Source of the DNA: Thalassobium sp. R2A62
GTDB taxonomy: Bacteria; Pseudomonadota; Alphaproteobacteria; Rhodobacterales; Rhodobacteraceae
Length of the DNA: 64,000 nucleotides
Assembly: GCF_000161835.1 (NCBI RefSeq)
Contig: NZ_GG697169.2
Location: 2,422,575 to 2,486,574 of the forward strand
Direction: 5' to 3'
This document shows positions 8,803-17,693 of this stretch, in pieces; the first letter of the stretch is position 1, and the number at the start of each line of letters is the position of its first letter. Both the position numbers and the translations under genes were made by a program. The notes below the pieces were generated by a model that saw nothing but the letters and a program-made list of their open reading frames with translations, ran no database searches and was not told the origin of the DNA.

Positions 8803-9778
8803 CATTCGCCTCGAACCCCAAGGTCGCAGGGTCAAATTCGTAGTGCGACCCACAAAACTGACAGTCAGCCGTTACTTTGCCGTCATCAGTCGTCATGTGT
8901 GCAATATCCTTGGCCGAATATATCGAGAGACTGTCGCGCACACGTTCAGGGGAACAAGAACAGCCGAACCGGATATCTTGCGCTTCATAGATGCGCGGTT
9001 TTTCTTCGTGGAAGAGGCGCAGCAACAATTGGGACGGCGACACAGTTGGGCCGACCAATTCCATCTCTTCGACGGTATCCAGCAATGTGTTCGCGCGGTT
9101 CCAGTTCTCTGCCCCATCACTATCAAGCGCATCCGTCGCTGCCATCAAGCCGTCTTCTCCAGTCGCACCATCGGATGACATCAGAGGGGATGCTTTGGGC
9201 ATATGCTGCAACATGACACCACCCGCACGCCAACCTTCGTCCTTGCCGGGTATCTGCGATTTTCCATAGGTCAGCGCAAACCGTGTCGGTATCTGTTCAG
9301 ACTGAGCAAAGTAGGTTTCAGCACAGACAGACAATGACCCACCTGCGATTGGTGTGAGGCCCTGATAAGGCTTCATATCGTTGCCTTGATCCAACAACAG
9401 CGCAAAGTACCCTTTCCCGATAAGCTCGAATGGTTTGGTCGTATTATCAATTCGTGTTTCATCAAAGCTGGCGTAGGCTCGCATTCTAGCAGGTTGCCCG
9501 TCGTCAGTTGGTCCGTAGTAATCCGTCGCAATGATGCGCGCAGGCCCGTCACCGCGCACTTGCAATGACAGCTTCCATCGCAGTTTCACCATTTGACCGA
9601 TCATCGCTGTAAGCAATGCCATCTCTGCGACCAATACCTCGATCGCAGGGGGATAGTCATGTTGGCGCAAAACATCGTCCAGCACGCCGTCGAGCCGTGC
9701 AATACGGCCACGAATATCGGACATATCCAGTTGAAACGGGAGAACGGTGTCATCCCAGTCAGGCTTTGAATTGGTCAT
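8783..9778 (-). CDS. hslO: Hsp33 redox-regulated chaperone
   Basis: 331 residues from the ATG at 9778 (MTNSKPDWDD), preceded by AAGGAAA. The C-terminal zinc module has FGCSCSPERV (CxC) and CQFCGSHYEF (CxxC), the four redox-switch cysteines of Hsp33. The central part carries the GGSLSVCAETYFAQSEQIPTR-like segment of the family. The protein is a cytosolic holdase activated by oxidative unfolding. An upstream CTTGGA-16-CTATATA sequence looks like a heat-shock sigma factor promoter. It is first in a likely hslO-Nudix-cca-lysE operon. Confidence 0.92.
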   Translation of the reverse strand: MTNSKPDWDDTVLPFQLDMSDIRGRIARLDGVLDDVLRQHDYPPAIEVLVAEMALLTAMIGQMVKLRWKLSLQVRGDGPARIIATDYYGPTDDGQPARMRAYASFDETRIDNTTKPFELIGKGYFALLLDQGNDMKPYQGLTPIAGGSLSVCAETYFAQSEQIPTRFALTYGKSQIPGKDEGWRAGGVMLQHMPKASPLMSSDGATGEDGLMAATDALDSDGAENWNRANTLLDTVEEMELVGPTVSPSQLLLRLFHEEKPRIYEAQDIRFGCSCSPERVRDSLSIYSAKDIAHMTTDDGKVTADCQFCGSHYEFDPATLGFEANDADPAS

Positions 9779-9817
9779 CGGGGTTTCCTTAGCTGCCACG
9801 GATTGGCATATCGCGTG

Positions 9818-9846
9818 TATATAGGCGCTACAACCTCGGGTCCAAG
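9818..9846 (-). promoter_or_regulatory. Candidate RpoH (sigma-32) promoter of hslO
   Basis: Read on the minus strand: CTTGGA (9846-9841), a 16-nt spacer, then CTATATA (9824-9818), about 40 nt upstream of the hslO start. This matches the alphaproteobacterial heat-shock promoter pattern (CTTG in the -35 box, C-rich then TATA in the -10 box). It is one of two such promoters in the window and lies in the gap to the divergent Nudix gene. Confidence 0.5.
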
Positions 9847-9855
9847 GGGGCAAAA

Positions 9856-10293
9856 ATGATCAGACGATATGGCGAGCGGGTCGACCCAAACCAGATTTAT
9901 CAACATCGGCCAGGCGCATATGTGATTCTGCCGCGCGATGGCACGATCCTTTTGACCCATCAGGCTAAACCCACGCCCGAATTTCAGCTACCAGGTGGCG
10001 GGATAGATCCCGGCGAGCACCCGATCGCCGCAGTTCATCGCGAAGTTTTTGAAGAGACAGGCTGGCGCATTGGGCCACCCCAGAAATTAGGTGCGTTTCG
10101 ACGTTTTGTGTACATGCCAGAATATGAAAAATGGGCTGAAAAGCTGTGCCATATCTACGTGGCACGACCCATTTACCGTCTTGGGCCCCCAACCGAACCA
10201 AATCACACCGCCATTTTTGTGGATCAGATGGTCGCGTTGGATTTGTTAGGAAACGAAGGCGATGCTGCTTTCCTTAGGCTGTTTCTCGGTTAG
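9856..10293 (+). CDS. NUDIX hydrolase
   Basis: 145 residues. The Nudix box begins at GGGIDPGEHP (residues about 48-57) and continues to REVFEETGWRIG, with the metal-binding Glu pair present. The N-terminal part (YQHRPGAYVILPRDGTILLTHQ) is a normal Nudix beta sheet. It hydrolyses some nucleoside-diphosphate-linked substrate that cannot be named from sequence. It is divergent from hslO with about 77 nt between starts, and its 3' end overlaps the end of the decayed response-regulator gene by 20 nt. Confidence 0.85.
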   Translation: MIRRYGERVDPNQIYQHRPGAYVILPRDGTILLTHQAKPTPEFQLPGGGIDPGEHPIAAVHREVFEETGWRIGPPQKLGAFRRFVYMPEYEKWAEKLCHIYVARPIYRLGPPTEPNHTAIFVDQMVALDLLGNEGDAAFLRLFLG

Positions 10294-11491
10294 GATCTTC
10301 ATACTCGATCAAGATTGCTGAAACATCGTCTGGGAATTCTTGATCACATGCAAAGCCGTTCAGGTTCCAGATCAATGCTTCGAGAAAGTCGTTGCCTCGT
10401 AGTGATTTGTTTTCACGGACAAGATCCAGCAGTCCTTCATCACGAAGCATGTTTCCCGCTGGGTCGACACATTCCATGATTCCGTCCGATAGAATCAACA
10501 CGCGGTCACCTAGTTCGAGCATCAAATCGAACTGATCGAACGCGGCATCTTCAATCAATCCAATCGGAAAACCACCGTTCCCAAGAAATTTAATATCTCC
10601 GTTGGCACGCTGTAGAACAGGAAAGGGATGCCCTGCTTGGGTCATCACCATTCGCCCTGTTTGCAAGTCGAGGTGTCCAAGCAACAACGTCAGGTATTGA
10701 TCCGTATTCATTTCTGTCAGCACGACATCGTTTAGTTGTGCCGCAACATCACAAGGCGATCGTGCGATCAGGCTACCATTACCGGTTCAAATGATCGCCA
10801 TATTCTGATCAGGCGCAGCACGAGACAACAGACCCGCCAGACGCGCAGTCATCATGGCAGATGAAATGCCGTGTCCAGAAACATCGAGACCGAAAAATCC
10901 AATACGGCGATCATTGACTGGAAAATAGCTAACGAGATCGCCTCCCAAGTGTCCGCTCGACTGCAAAACGATCGAGACCTTAGCCGCTCCAAAGTCCTTT
11001 TGTGTTTCAGGAAGCAAAGATTGTTGAAGGCCTTTGGCCTCAATCAAATCATTGTAGAGCTTTTGAATCTCGGCCAGCGCAGAACCTAGCTCTTGGGTCT
11101 TTTCGATCAAAGCCCGCTCCATCTGCAAGATGCGTTCTCCTGCTGAAATCCTTGCGCGCAGTTCTTGGGTATTGACCGGTTTGGTTAGGAAGTCATCGGC
11201 CCCAAAAACCAAGCCTTCTGCGACTTCAGTTTTCTCGCTCTTGGAAGTCAAAAAAATGAAATAGACATACTGGCCGGACAGCTCTTGCCTGATCTGTTTA
11301 CACAGCTCTGGGCCAGATATTTCAGGCATGACCCAATCACTTAAAATCAGATCTGGTCGTTCTTGGATAGCGAGAGCAAGCGCCTCTTGGCCCGTCTGCG
11401 CTTCAATAACTTAGTAGCCCCACCGACCCAATATAGTAGACAGCAGCATCCGCTGAAGCCGGCTGTCGTCAGCGATCAGTATCTTACGCAC
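10274..11491 (-). pseudogene. Response regulator fused to PP2C-type (RsbU/SpoIIE) phosphatase, broken by two in-frame stops
   Basis: One reading frame from a GTG at 11491 to the stop at 10274 encodes a receiver domain ('KILIADDSRLQR', phospho-acceptor region LILSDWVMPE, switch Lys in DDFLTKPVN). A coiled-coil linker follows, then a PP2C phosphatase ('GGDLVSYFPVNDRRIGFFGLDVSGHG', later LSDGIME). The frame is interrupted twice: TAA at 11413-11411 after LGRWGY, where homologues usually read GYEVIEA (GAA to TAA fits); and TGA at 10789-10787 after QNMAII (CGA to TGA fits). No frameshift is needed, as the 27- and 21-codon gaps between open segments stay in phase. Intact, it would be about 405 residues. 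Such proteins drive partner-switching control of sigma factors; this copy cannot make a full product. It is divergent from a broken Hpt gene. Confidence 0.85.
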
Positions 11492-11667
11492 AGCACTATG
11501 CGACGATACAGGATCGGCCGTTTGAATCTGGTCCGAGATCGCTCTTACACCTTTCAGGGTTCCACGCCGAAATACCTCAGTCGCTGTTAAAAAGGGGTAA
11601 AGACGCAATCTAAGACATTCTTAATCCCCTGCTGATATCAACGCATTGATCGTGTTGGAGTTGGTAT

Positions 11668-11976
11668 ATGATTGCATGGGACCGCAATGTAGAATTGAAG
11701 GAAGACTTTGGTCAGGATGGCTTTCGCTAAATCATCGAATTGTTCCTGTCTGAAGTCGATCTGGCGATCAAAGACTTGCCACTCGCGACGGATCACCAAA
11801 CGACACTTGAACGCCTTCACTTTATCAAAGGAAGCGCTCTCAATCTGGGGTTCACCGAATTGGCTTCACTATGTGAGCCGAACAATCAAGACGGTCAGGC
11901 GGTTAAACCAGCCGATGTCGAAGCATGCTATCTAACATCTAAAACCACATTCTTTGCAGACCCACGCAGTGCGTGA
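11668..11976 (+). pseudogene. Histidine phosphotransfer (Hpt) protein gene with in-frame stop
   Basis: Starting at the ATG at 11668 the frame reads MIAWDRNVELKEDFGQDGFR, then TAA (11728-11730), then IIELFLSEVDLAIKDLP and the Hpt core LHFIKGSALNLGFTELASLC with the phospho-accepting His. Removing the stop gives a normal Hpt protein of about 100 residues, so this is a single nonsense change (GAA to TAA would restore FREIIELF). Re-initiation at the TTG at 11740 could give a fragment lacking the first helix. It is divergent from the broken response regulator-phosphatase gene, presumably its former partner. The C-terminus also looks poorly conserved, consistent with drift. Confidence 0.8.
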
Positions 11977-13221
11977 CTAGATCACAAACTCAGCTATCGT
12001 CGCGTCGTTTGTGATGTCCTGCATTTTGAATCCAGCGCCCTCAAGATCCACGATCAGCCGATCAAAATTTAGAGCGTCCGTTGTTTCGATTCCGATAAGG
12101 ACAGTCCCAAAGTTTCTCGCTGATTTCTTGAGGTATTCGAACCGAGCGATATCGTCATCCGGACCCAACATCGACAGAAAATCTTTCAGAGCTCCGGGGC
12201 GCTGTGGCAAGCGAAGCAAGAAATACTTTTTGAGACCCAGAAATCGTTGCGCTCGCTCTTTGACGTCCGGCAAGCGCTCGAAATCAAAGTTTCCACCAGA
12301 CGTGACACAGACAACCGTTTTGCCTTTAATCTCATCTTGGATATCCTTCAATACATCGATCGCCAGAGCGCCTGCAGGCTCGAGAACAACGCCCTCTACA
12401 TTCAACATCTCGATCAACGTCGAACAGATTCGATCTTCTTGAACTGTCCGCACCTGATCCGGGTTGAGATGCTTAAGAAGCTCAAACGTGTTTGCCCCCA
12501 TCCGCGCAACAGCTGCGCCGTCAACAAAGTTGTCCACCTTTTCTAGCGTGACCTCTGCCCCGTTGGCCAACGCTGCAGTTAGGCTGGCCGCGCCCACAGG
12601 CTCGACACATAAAAGCCTTTCAGTTCCCAAAACAGATGTGACGCCTGATGATAAACCGCCACCACCGACAGGAAGGATGATCAAGTCAGGCATTTCACCC
12701 ATTTGATCAAGGATTTCGATCCCCACCGTCGACTGCCCTTCGATCACATCCGGGTCGTCGAATGGGGACAGGAAATGCCCTTTATGATCGATGCAGTATG
12801 ACTGAGCCGCGGCAAGTGTGTCATCAAAGTAGTCACCCGTTAGAACCACCTCGATTTGTGAGCCGCCAAAAATCTTGGTCTTGTTGATCTTTTGTTGGGG
12901 TGTTGTCACAGGCATGAAAATCACACCACGGACATTCAATTGACGACAAGCAAACGCGACGCCCTGTGCATGGTTGCCCGCACTGGCGCAAACAAACATC
13001 TTTTGAACAGGATCCCGTTCGAGCGCGCGGCGCATTGCATTGGTCGCGCCTCGGATTTTGTAGGACCGTACTGACGTCAGGTCTTCACGCTTGAGCCAAA
13101 CGTCAGCATCATACATTGCTGACAAATGGTCATTACGTTGAAGCGGTGTTTCGTCAAAGAGCTCTCGCATTGATGCAACAGCGCTTCTTGAATTCGCAAT
13201 ATATGTCGAGCGATCGCTCAA
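11977..13221 (-). CDS. ilvA: Threonine ammonia-lyase (threonine dehydratase)
   Basis: 414 residues. The pyridoxal-phosphate Lys lies in SVRSYKIRGATNA near residue 55, and the phosphate-binding loop is LPVGGGGLSSG. The C-terminal 80 residues ('KYFLLRLPQRPGALKDFLSML') are an ACT-like regulatory domain, as in the shorter biosynthetic type. It converts threonine to 2-oxobutanoate, the first step to isoleucine. Its start overlaps the stop of the upstream membrane-protein gene by 4 nt. It begins MSDRSTYIANSRSAVASMRELFDETPLQRND, typical of Rhodobacterales IlvA. Confidence 0.92.
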   Translation of the reverse strand: MSDRSTYIANSRSAVASMRELFDETPLQRNDHLSAMYDADVWLKREDLTSVRSYKIRGATNAMRRALERDPVQKMFVCASAGNHAQGVAFACRQLNVRGVIFMPVTTPQQKINKTKIFGGSQIEVVLTGDYFDDTLAAAQSYCIDHKGHFLSPFDDPDVIEGQSTVGIEILDQMGEMPDLIILPVGGGGLSSGVTSVLGTERLLCVEPVGAASLTAALANGAEVTLEKVDNFVDGAAVARMGANTFELLKHLNPDQVRTVQEDRICSTLIEMLNVEGVVLEPAGALAIDVLKDIQDEIKGKTVVCVTSGGNFDFERLPDVKERAQRFLGLKKYFLLRLPQRPGALKDFLSMLGPDDDIARFEYLKKSARNFGTVLIGIETTDALNFDRLIVDLEGAGFKMQDITNDATIAEFVI

Positions 13222-13961
13222 ACCAGGTCACGGCCCTGAACGGTATGACCATAGAGCGTAGTCAGAATGCTAACGCCGACGATAAAGGTGATCCAATTTA
13301 CCACGATCCCTATGAATGGGCCAATGACGGGGCCACCAATCGTTTCAAACAATGTCGCGACCATTCCCATTACCATAACGCAAAACGCAGTTCCCCAAAT
13401 CGCACCCGACAAAGGAGCAGTTTCAGCCCAAGACGCGCGCAAACCGATGGGTTGCCCGATAGACGTTCCAGCCAACCCCATCGCGATACGCAACCAGCCA
13501 TAAGAGATCGCGAATGTTACAATAGCGACGAGTAGTTGCGCGCCAAGAGAGCCCAGAGCAGATGCAAGGAAACTGCCAATCAGCATAATTGGGATCAGGC
13601 AGACCATCAGCAAAAGCGCGGCTTTGATTGTGTGCCAGATGTATGGGCCAATCGGACGGCTGCGGAACTCTGGGAACCATCTTGGGTATTCTTCGAGTAG
13701 GATAAACCGGTGCCAATTTACAGCCACCCACGAGAACGAGAACATATAAACGACGACCATCAACAGCGACAGCACGGCTAGTTGCAGTGGGGCATCTTGC
13801 ACATCGATATGTCCAGTCAGCAAGTCAGAGCCTATCAGTGTTCCTGTGACAAAAACCGTCACAACGACAGCAATGCCAAAAGGAATGAGCGACACTTTGA
13901 ACGCATCCAACAAATTGCGAAACACCATTGTCAGCGCGTGACGAAAAATAGCAAATCCCAT
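13218..13961 (-). CDS. Polytopic membrane protein of unknown function
   Basis: 247 residues with about six hydrophobic segments (roughly residues 22-45, 60-85, 113-135, 138-160, 185-210 and 212-240). I recognise no enzymatic motif. The N-terminal 'FRHALTMVFRNLLDAFKVSLIPFG' and 'WVAVNWHRFILLEEYP' segments recall uncharacterised alphaproteobacterial integral membrane proteins. It overlaps ilvA by 4 nt (ATGA), so it is translationally coupled to it, but no functional link is evident. Confidence 0.7.
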   Translation of the reverse strand: MGFAIFRHALTMVFRNLLDAFKVSLIPFGIAVVVTVFVTGTLIGSDLLTGHIDVQDAPLQLAVLSLLMVVVYMFSFSWVAVNWHRFILLEEYPRWFPEFRSRPIGPYIWHTIKAALLLMVCLIPIMLIGSFLASALGSLGAQLLVAIVTFAISYGWLRIAMGLAGTSIGQPIGLRASWAETAPLSGAIWGTAFCVMVMGMVATLFETIGGPVIGPFIGIVVNWITFIVGVSILTTLYGHTVQGRDLV

Positions 13962-14095
13962 GAGAGGCCCTCGGAAACAAATGATTCAAGTCCGTTCGTC
14001 GCATCGACCTCATGTGTTGGTCAATGGCCTTGCTTGTCTTGATGCCCAAAACCCGTTAGGTCGCAGCCGAAATGACGCAGACGGAGACAGATAAG

Positions 14096-15313
14096 ATGTC
14101 CGCACCTAAAAAAGTTGTTCTCGCCTATTCTGGCGGCCTCGATACTTCGATCATTCTGAAGTGGCTGCAAACCGAGTATGGATGCGAGGTTGTGACCTTT
14201 ACCGCTGATCTGGGACAAGGCGAAGAGCTGGAACCAGCGCGCGCCAAGGCAGAGCTTATGGGTGCCTCGGACATCTATATCGAAGACGTCCGCGAAGAGT
14301 TTGTTCGTGACTTTGTGTTCCCAATGTTCCGCGCCAACGCAGTGTACGAAGGTTTGTATTTGCTCGGCACATCGATTGCCCGGCCTTTGATCTCAAAAAG
14401 GTTGGTCGAAATCGCCGAAGAAACTGGTGCAGATGCTGTGGCGCATGGCGCGACTGGCAAAGGCAACGATCAGGTTCGCTTTGAATTGGCTGCCTATGCG
14501 TTGAACCCCGACATCAAGGTCATCGCTCCTTGGCGCGAATGGGAGCTGTCGAGCCGGACCAAACTGATTGATTTTGCTGAGCAGCATCAAATCCCAATCG
14601 CCAAAGACAAGCGCGGCGAAGCACCATTCTCGGTTGATGCTAACCTGTTGCATACGTCGTCCGAAGGTAAGGTTCTCGAAGATCCAAAAGACGAAGCACC
14701 AGATTATGTTTATCAGCGTACGGTAAATCCAGAAGACGCACCAAACGAGCCCGAGTATATCGAGATCGAATTCGAACGTGGCGACGCAGTTGGGATCAAC
14801 GGCGAACGCATGTCTCCTGCGACTGTTCTGACGAAACTGAACGAGCTTGGTGGCAAGCACGGGGTCGGTCGTCTTGATTTAGTCGAAGGTCGATTTGTCG
14901 GCATGAAGTCACGCGGCATCTATGAGACGCCTGGTGGAACTGTTTTGCTCGAGGCGCACCGCGGGATCGAAAGCATCACTTTGGACCGGGGTGCCGCGCA
15001 CCTCAAAGACGAGCTGATGCCGAAATATGCAGAGCTGATCTACAACGGGTTTTGGTTCTCGCCAGAGCGCGAAATGTTGCAGGCTATGATCGACGAAAGC
15101 CAAAAGCATGTGACAGGCACGGTACGTTTGAAGCTGTACAAGGGTCTTGCTCGAACAGTGGGTCGTTGGTCGGATCACAGCCTCTATTCCGAGGCTCACG
15201 TGACATTCGAAGACGACGCAGGTGCGTATGATCAAAAAGATGCTGCTGGTTTCATTCAGCTCAATGCTCTTCGTTTGAAGTTGCTCGCAGCTCGGGATCG
15301 TCGCCTTAAATAA
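14096..15313 (+). CDS. argG: Argininosuccinate synthase
   Basis: 405 residues from the ATG at 14096, preceded by GGAG at a 9-nt distance; an in-frame ATG 24 nt upstream lacks such a site. The N-terminal P-loop [12 protein letters not shown] (residues about 9-20) is the PP-loop ATP pyrophosphatase motif, followed by [11 protein letters not shown] and the citrulline/aspartate-binding [13 protein letters not shown]. It makes argininosuccinate from citrulline and aspartate in the penultimate arginine step. It stands as a single transcription unit; its 3' end overlaps the convergent sulfotransferase-like gene by 8 nt. Confidence 0.95.
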   Translation: MSAPKKVVLAYSGGLDTSIILKWLQTEYGCEVVTFTADLGQGEELEPARAKAELMGASDIYIEDVREEFVRDFVFPMFRANAVYEGLYLLGTSIARPLISKRLVEIAEETGADAVAHGATGKGNDQVRFELAAYALNPDIKVIAPWREWELSSRTKLIDFAEQHQIPIAKDKRGEAPFSVDANLLHTSSEGKVLEDPKDEAPDYVYQRTVNPEDAPNEPEYIEIEFERGDAVGINGERMSPATVLTKLNELGGKHGVGRLDLVEGRFVGMKSRGIYETPGGTVLLEAHRGIESITLDRGAAHLKDELMPKYAELIYNGFWFSPEREMLQAMIDESQKHVTGTVRLKLYKGLARTVGRWSDHSLYSEAHVTFEDDAGAYDQKDAAGFIQLNALRLKLLAARDRRLK

Positions 15314-16019
15314 GCAGTCGATGCTCTGACAATGCGTCGTAGATCGGCATCGCTCGATCTGCGATTAATTGCAAACCTGGATTCAGCCGTGGAAGCGATC
15401 CTTCTGCATCTTGGAACCCAGTGCTGTTGTGGATCGCCCCATACCAATGGCTGGCCCAAACTCCGTCATTCGGGTTTGGACCAAGCGTCCAAGACAGCAT
15501 TGAGGCGTCCCAGCTTAGGCCCAGCGCAGAGCAAAGCGCGCGGAGGTTTGCCTCGGGATGCGCTCGAATATCGGTGCTATCGATAACAACGACCGGCGCG
15601 TTTCTGTCACGCAGGAAATCAAAAATGCGTTTTTGCTGGCCGAATCCAAGATCATCAAGACCAATTTCCGCGCGCTTGGCGGCGTAGCTTGCAACAACTC
15701 TGGCTGGATGTCGTAACAATAGCACGTTGTGCATAGACAATAGCCAATCAAGCGAAAGTTCATCTGGAAGATGATGAGTCATTTGCTTTTGATAGGTAAT
15801 CTGGGTTTCTTGGGGTCCAACCAAACGTGCGATGACGCTGTCAAAATCCTGAGACTGCGATGCAAGGATTTCGTCACGCATTGGGTGCTCTAACCCTGTA
15901 TTTGCGAGGTATGCCGCATAAAGAGGCTCATCGACCACGCTCGTATCTGCTCGCGACGCGAACGAGTACATCAATGCCGTCGACAAGTTTCTCGGGCCAG
16001 ACCACATCGCAATTTTCAT
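15306..16019 (-). CDS. Sulfotransferase-like P-loop protein
   Basis: 237 residues. The start [20 protein letters not shown] carries a 5'-PAPS-binding-loop-like motif (SGPRNLST), and '[18 protein letters not shown]' matches the 3'-phosphate-binding RxPxxxxxS element of sulfotransferases. Proteins of this type in Proteobacteria are often annotated sulfotransferase family and their substrates are unknown. Single gene, convergent with argG. Confidence 0.65.
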   Translation of the reverse strand: MKIAMWSGPRNLSTALMYSFASRADTSVVDEPLYAAYLANTGLEHPMRDEILASQSQDFDSVIARLVGPQETQITYQKQMTHHLPDELSLDWLLSMHNVLLLRHPARVVASYAAKRAEIGLDDLGFGQQKRIFDFLRDRNAPVVVIDSTDIRAHPEANLRALCSALGLSWDASMLSWTLGPNPNDGVWASHWYGAIHNSTGFQDAEGSLPRLNPGLQLIADRAMPIYDALSEHRLLI

Positions 16020-16161
16020 CGAGACCTCCCATTTGATTTTAGAACACTAGCGAGTGAAACACTCTTCACCTAGCGGTAACTTGTCCGTGACGTCACGCGT
16101 CAGTGAGTTGAGAGAGTGACCATTTCCGACAAAGACTTGTTTAAATAATTGGGAGGCACGT

Positions 16162-16824
16162 ATGTCACTTTTTACAGATCGTCAGAAATCAGCCTTGCTC
16201 GCCGTTTCCATTCTCTTTGGTGCGTTGATGCATGCAGGCCAAGCACACGCTCGAGACATCCAAACCATGGTTGTTGCAGGTGGTTGTTTTTGGTGCGTTG
16301 AATCAGATTTTGAACAAGTCCGCGGCGTTTCCGAAGTCGTATCTGGATACACTGGTGGATCAACGACAAACCCAACATACAAACAGGTAACGCGTGGCGG
16401 AACGGGTCACTATGAAGCGGTTGAAATCACGTATGACGCGGACCGCGTTTCATACGGCCAATTGCTAAATCTCTTTTTCCGGTCCGTCGATCCGACAGAC
16501 GCGGGCGGTCAGTTCTGTGATCGTGGCGAAAGCTATCGTACCGCCATTTTTGTCTCTAACGCTGCGGAACAACGTGCTGCTGAACAGGCCAAGGCCGCAG
16601 CACAATCTGCGTTGGGTCAGCGTATCGTGACCCCGATCCTTGCTGTTGGTGAGTTTTACGAAGCTGAAAGTTACCATCAGAACTATTACAAAGGGCGCAG
16701 CATCGTTCTGACCCGCGGTGGCCCAAAAAAGCAATCTGAAGCCTATGCATTCTACCGTGAAGGATGCGGTCGTGATGCACGCGTCGAGGCGCTATGGGGT
16801 GCAGACGCCCCGTTTCTTCACTGA
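16162..16824 (+). CDS. msrA: Peptide methionine-(S)-S-oxide reductase with signal peptide
   Basis: 220 residues. Residues 1-31 are an export signal (a basic start, a hydrophobic segment [14 protein letters not shown], then AQA-like cleavage sites). The mature protein opens with [20 protein letters not shown], where the Cys of GCFWC is the catalytic nucleophile. It ends with NYYKGR-type elements of MsrA. The signal peptide indicates a periplasmic enzyme repairing oxidised methionine in exported proteins. A GGGAGG ribosome-binding sequence precedes the ATG. The 3' end overlaps the convergent PfkB kinase gene by 7 nt. Confidence 0.92.
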   Translation: MSLFTDRQKSALLAVSILFGALMHAGQAHARDIQTMVVAGGCFWCVESDFEQVRGVSEVVSGYTGGSTTNPTYKQVTRGGTGHYEAVEITYDADRVSYGQLLNLFFRSVDPTDAGGQFCDRGESYRTAIFVSNAAEQRAAEQAKAAAQSALGQRIVTPILAVGEFYEAESYHQNYYKGRSIVLTRGGPKKQSEAYAFYREGCGRDARVEALWGADAPFLH

Positions 16825-17693
16825 TCCAAACTGAAATTCTCGACCTCTTTGAGGTCGGGAATGACATCTGCCGTGCCTTGACGCATCACCATCAAAGCAC
16901 CAGCTCGCATCGCCAATGAAATCGATTGATCAATCGTCAAACCACGATCCATTCCAGCCAAAACATAACCTGTAAACGTATCACCTGCGCCGGTCGTATC
17001 GACCGGCTCAACTTTGATCGCGGCAAAGCTCTTGGTGTTTTGCCCATCGCGATAGAGGTCGGCACCAGCCCCCCCTTTCGTTACGATCACCGTCTCGATC
17101 CCAAGGTCCTGTGGCGACTTTCCTGTCGCTTCGGTGAGTTGTCCGGCCTCGACTTCGTTCAAAATTAGAAACGATAGAAGTGGTAGAATTTCCTCTACCG
17201 CCTGCGCAGAGAACGGTGCAGCTGCATAGGCGACGGTCAAATTCGCATCTGCGGCGATCCGTGCCGCGTCGACTTGGGCATTGGTCTCGTTTTGAGTTAC
17301 AAAGATGTCGTTAGCGTTAGCCCCTGACAAAGCGTGTGAAACTTGTTGTTCACTAATTAGATGGTTCGCGCCCGGATCAATAATGATCGAGTTCTCACCC
17401 GCTTGGTCAACAGAAATGATCGCGGTCGCGGTGGCAACATTAACTTGGCCGATTGTTCGTGTGTCGACCCCGTATTCAGTCAGCCGTTCGACCGCCCATC
17501 CGCCATCTGGCCCCACCGCACCGATATGGCGAACATGAGCACCAGCCCGTGCCGCCGCGACAGACATGTTAGCGCCCTTACCACCCAACCCAGTTGTGTG
17601 TGATATAGCGAGCAATGTCTCACCTGGTTTTGGAAGGTGGCTCAGATAATAAAAATGGTCCGCGTTGATCGAGCCGAGATTCCAGATCGTCAT
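16818..17693 (-). CDS. PfkB-family carbohydrate kinase, ribokinase-like
   Basis: 291 residues. PfkB signature 1 is [27 protein letters not shown] (near residues 35-60). Signature 2 is [16 protein letters not shown] (near residue 235), with the catalytic Asp in GAGD. Length and motifs are closest to ribokinases, but the sugar is not certain. Its start overlaps the stop of the malic enzyme gene by 4 nt, so it is probably the second gene of a maeB-kinase operon. Confidence 0.85.
   Translation of the reverse strand: MTIWNLGSINADHFYYLSHLPKPGETLLAISHTTGLGGKGANMSVAAARAGAHVRHIGAVGPDGGWAVERLTEYGVDTRTIGQVNVATATAIISVDQAGENSIIIDPGANHLISEQQVSHALSGANANDIFVTQNETNAQVDAARIAADANLTVAYAAAPFSAQAVEEILPLLSFLILNEVEAGQLTEATGKSPQDLGIETVIVTKGGAGADLYRDGQNTKSFAAIKVEPVDTTGAGDTFTGYVLAGMDRGLTIDQSISLAMRAGALMVMRQGTADVIPDLKEVENFSLDQ

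Noticed and set aside
14393-14860. Open frame of 155 codons on the minus strand
   Set aside because: Antisense to argG; no homology features and no ribosome-binding site.
16087-16096. GTGACGTCAC palindrome upstream of msrA
   Set aside because: 10-bp palindromes are expected by chance at this scale; no promoter alignment supports an operator.
16841-16857. Palindrome CGACCTC-TTT-GAGGTCG near the convergent msrA/kinase ends
   Set aside because: It lies in the kinase coding sequence and has no T tract on either strand, so it is a weak terminator candidate.
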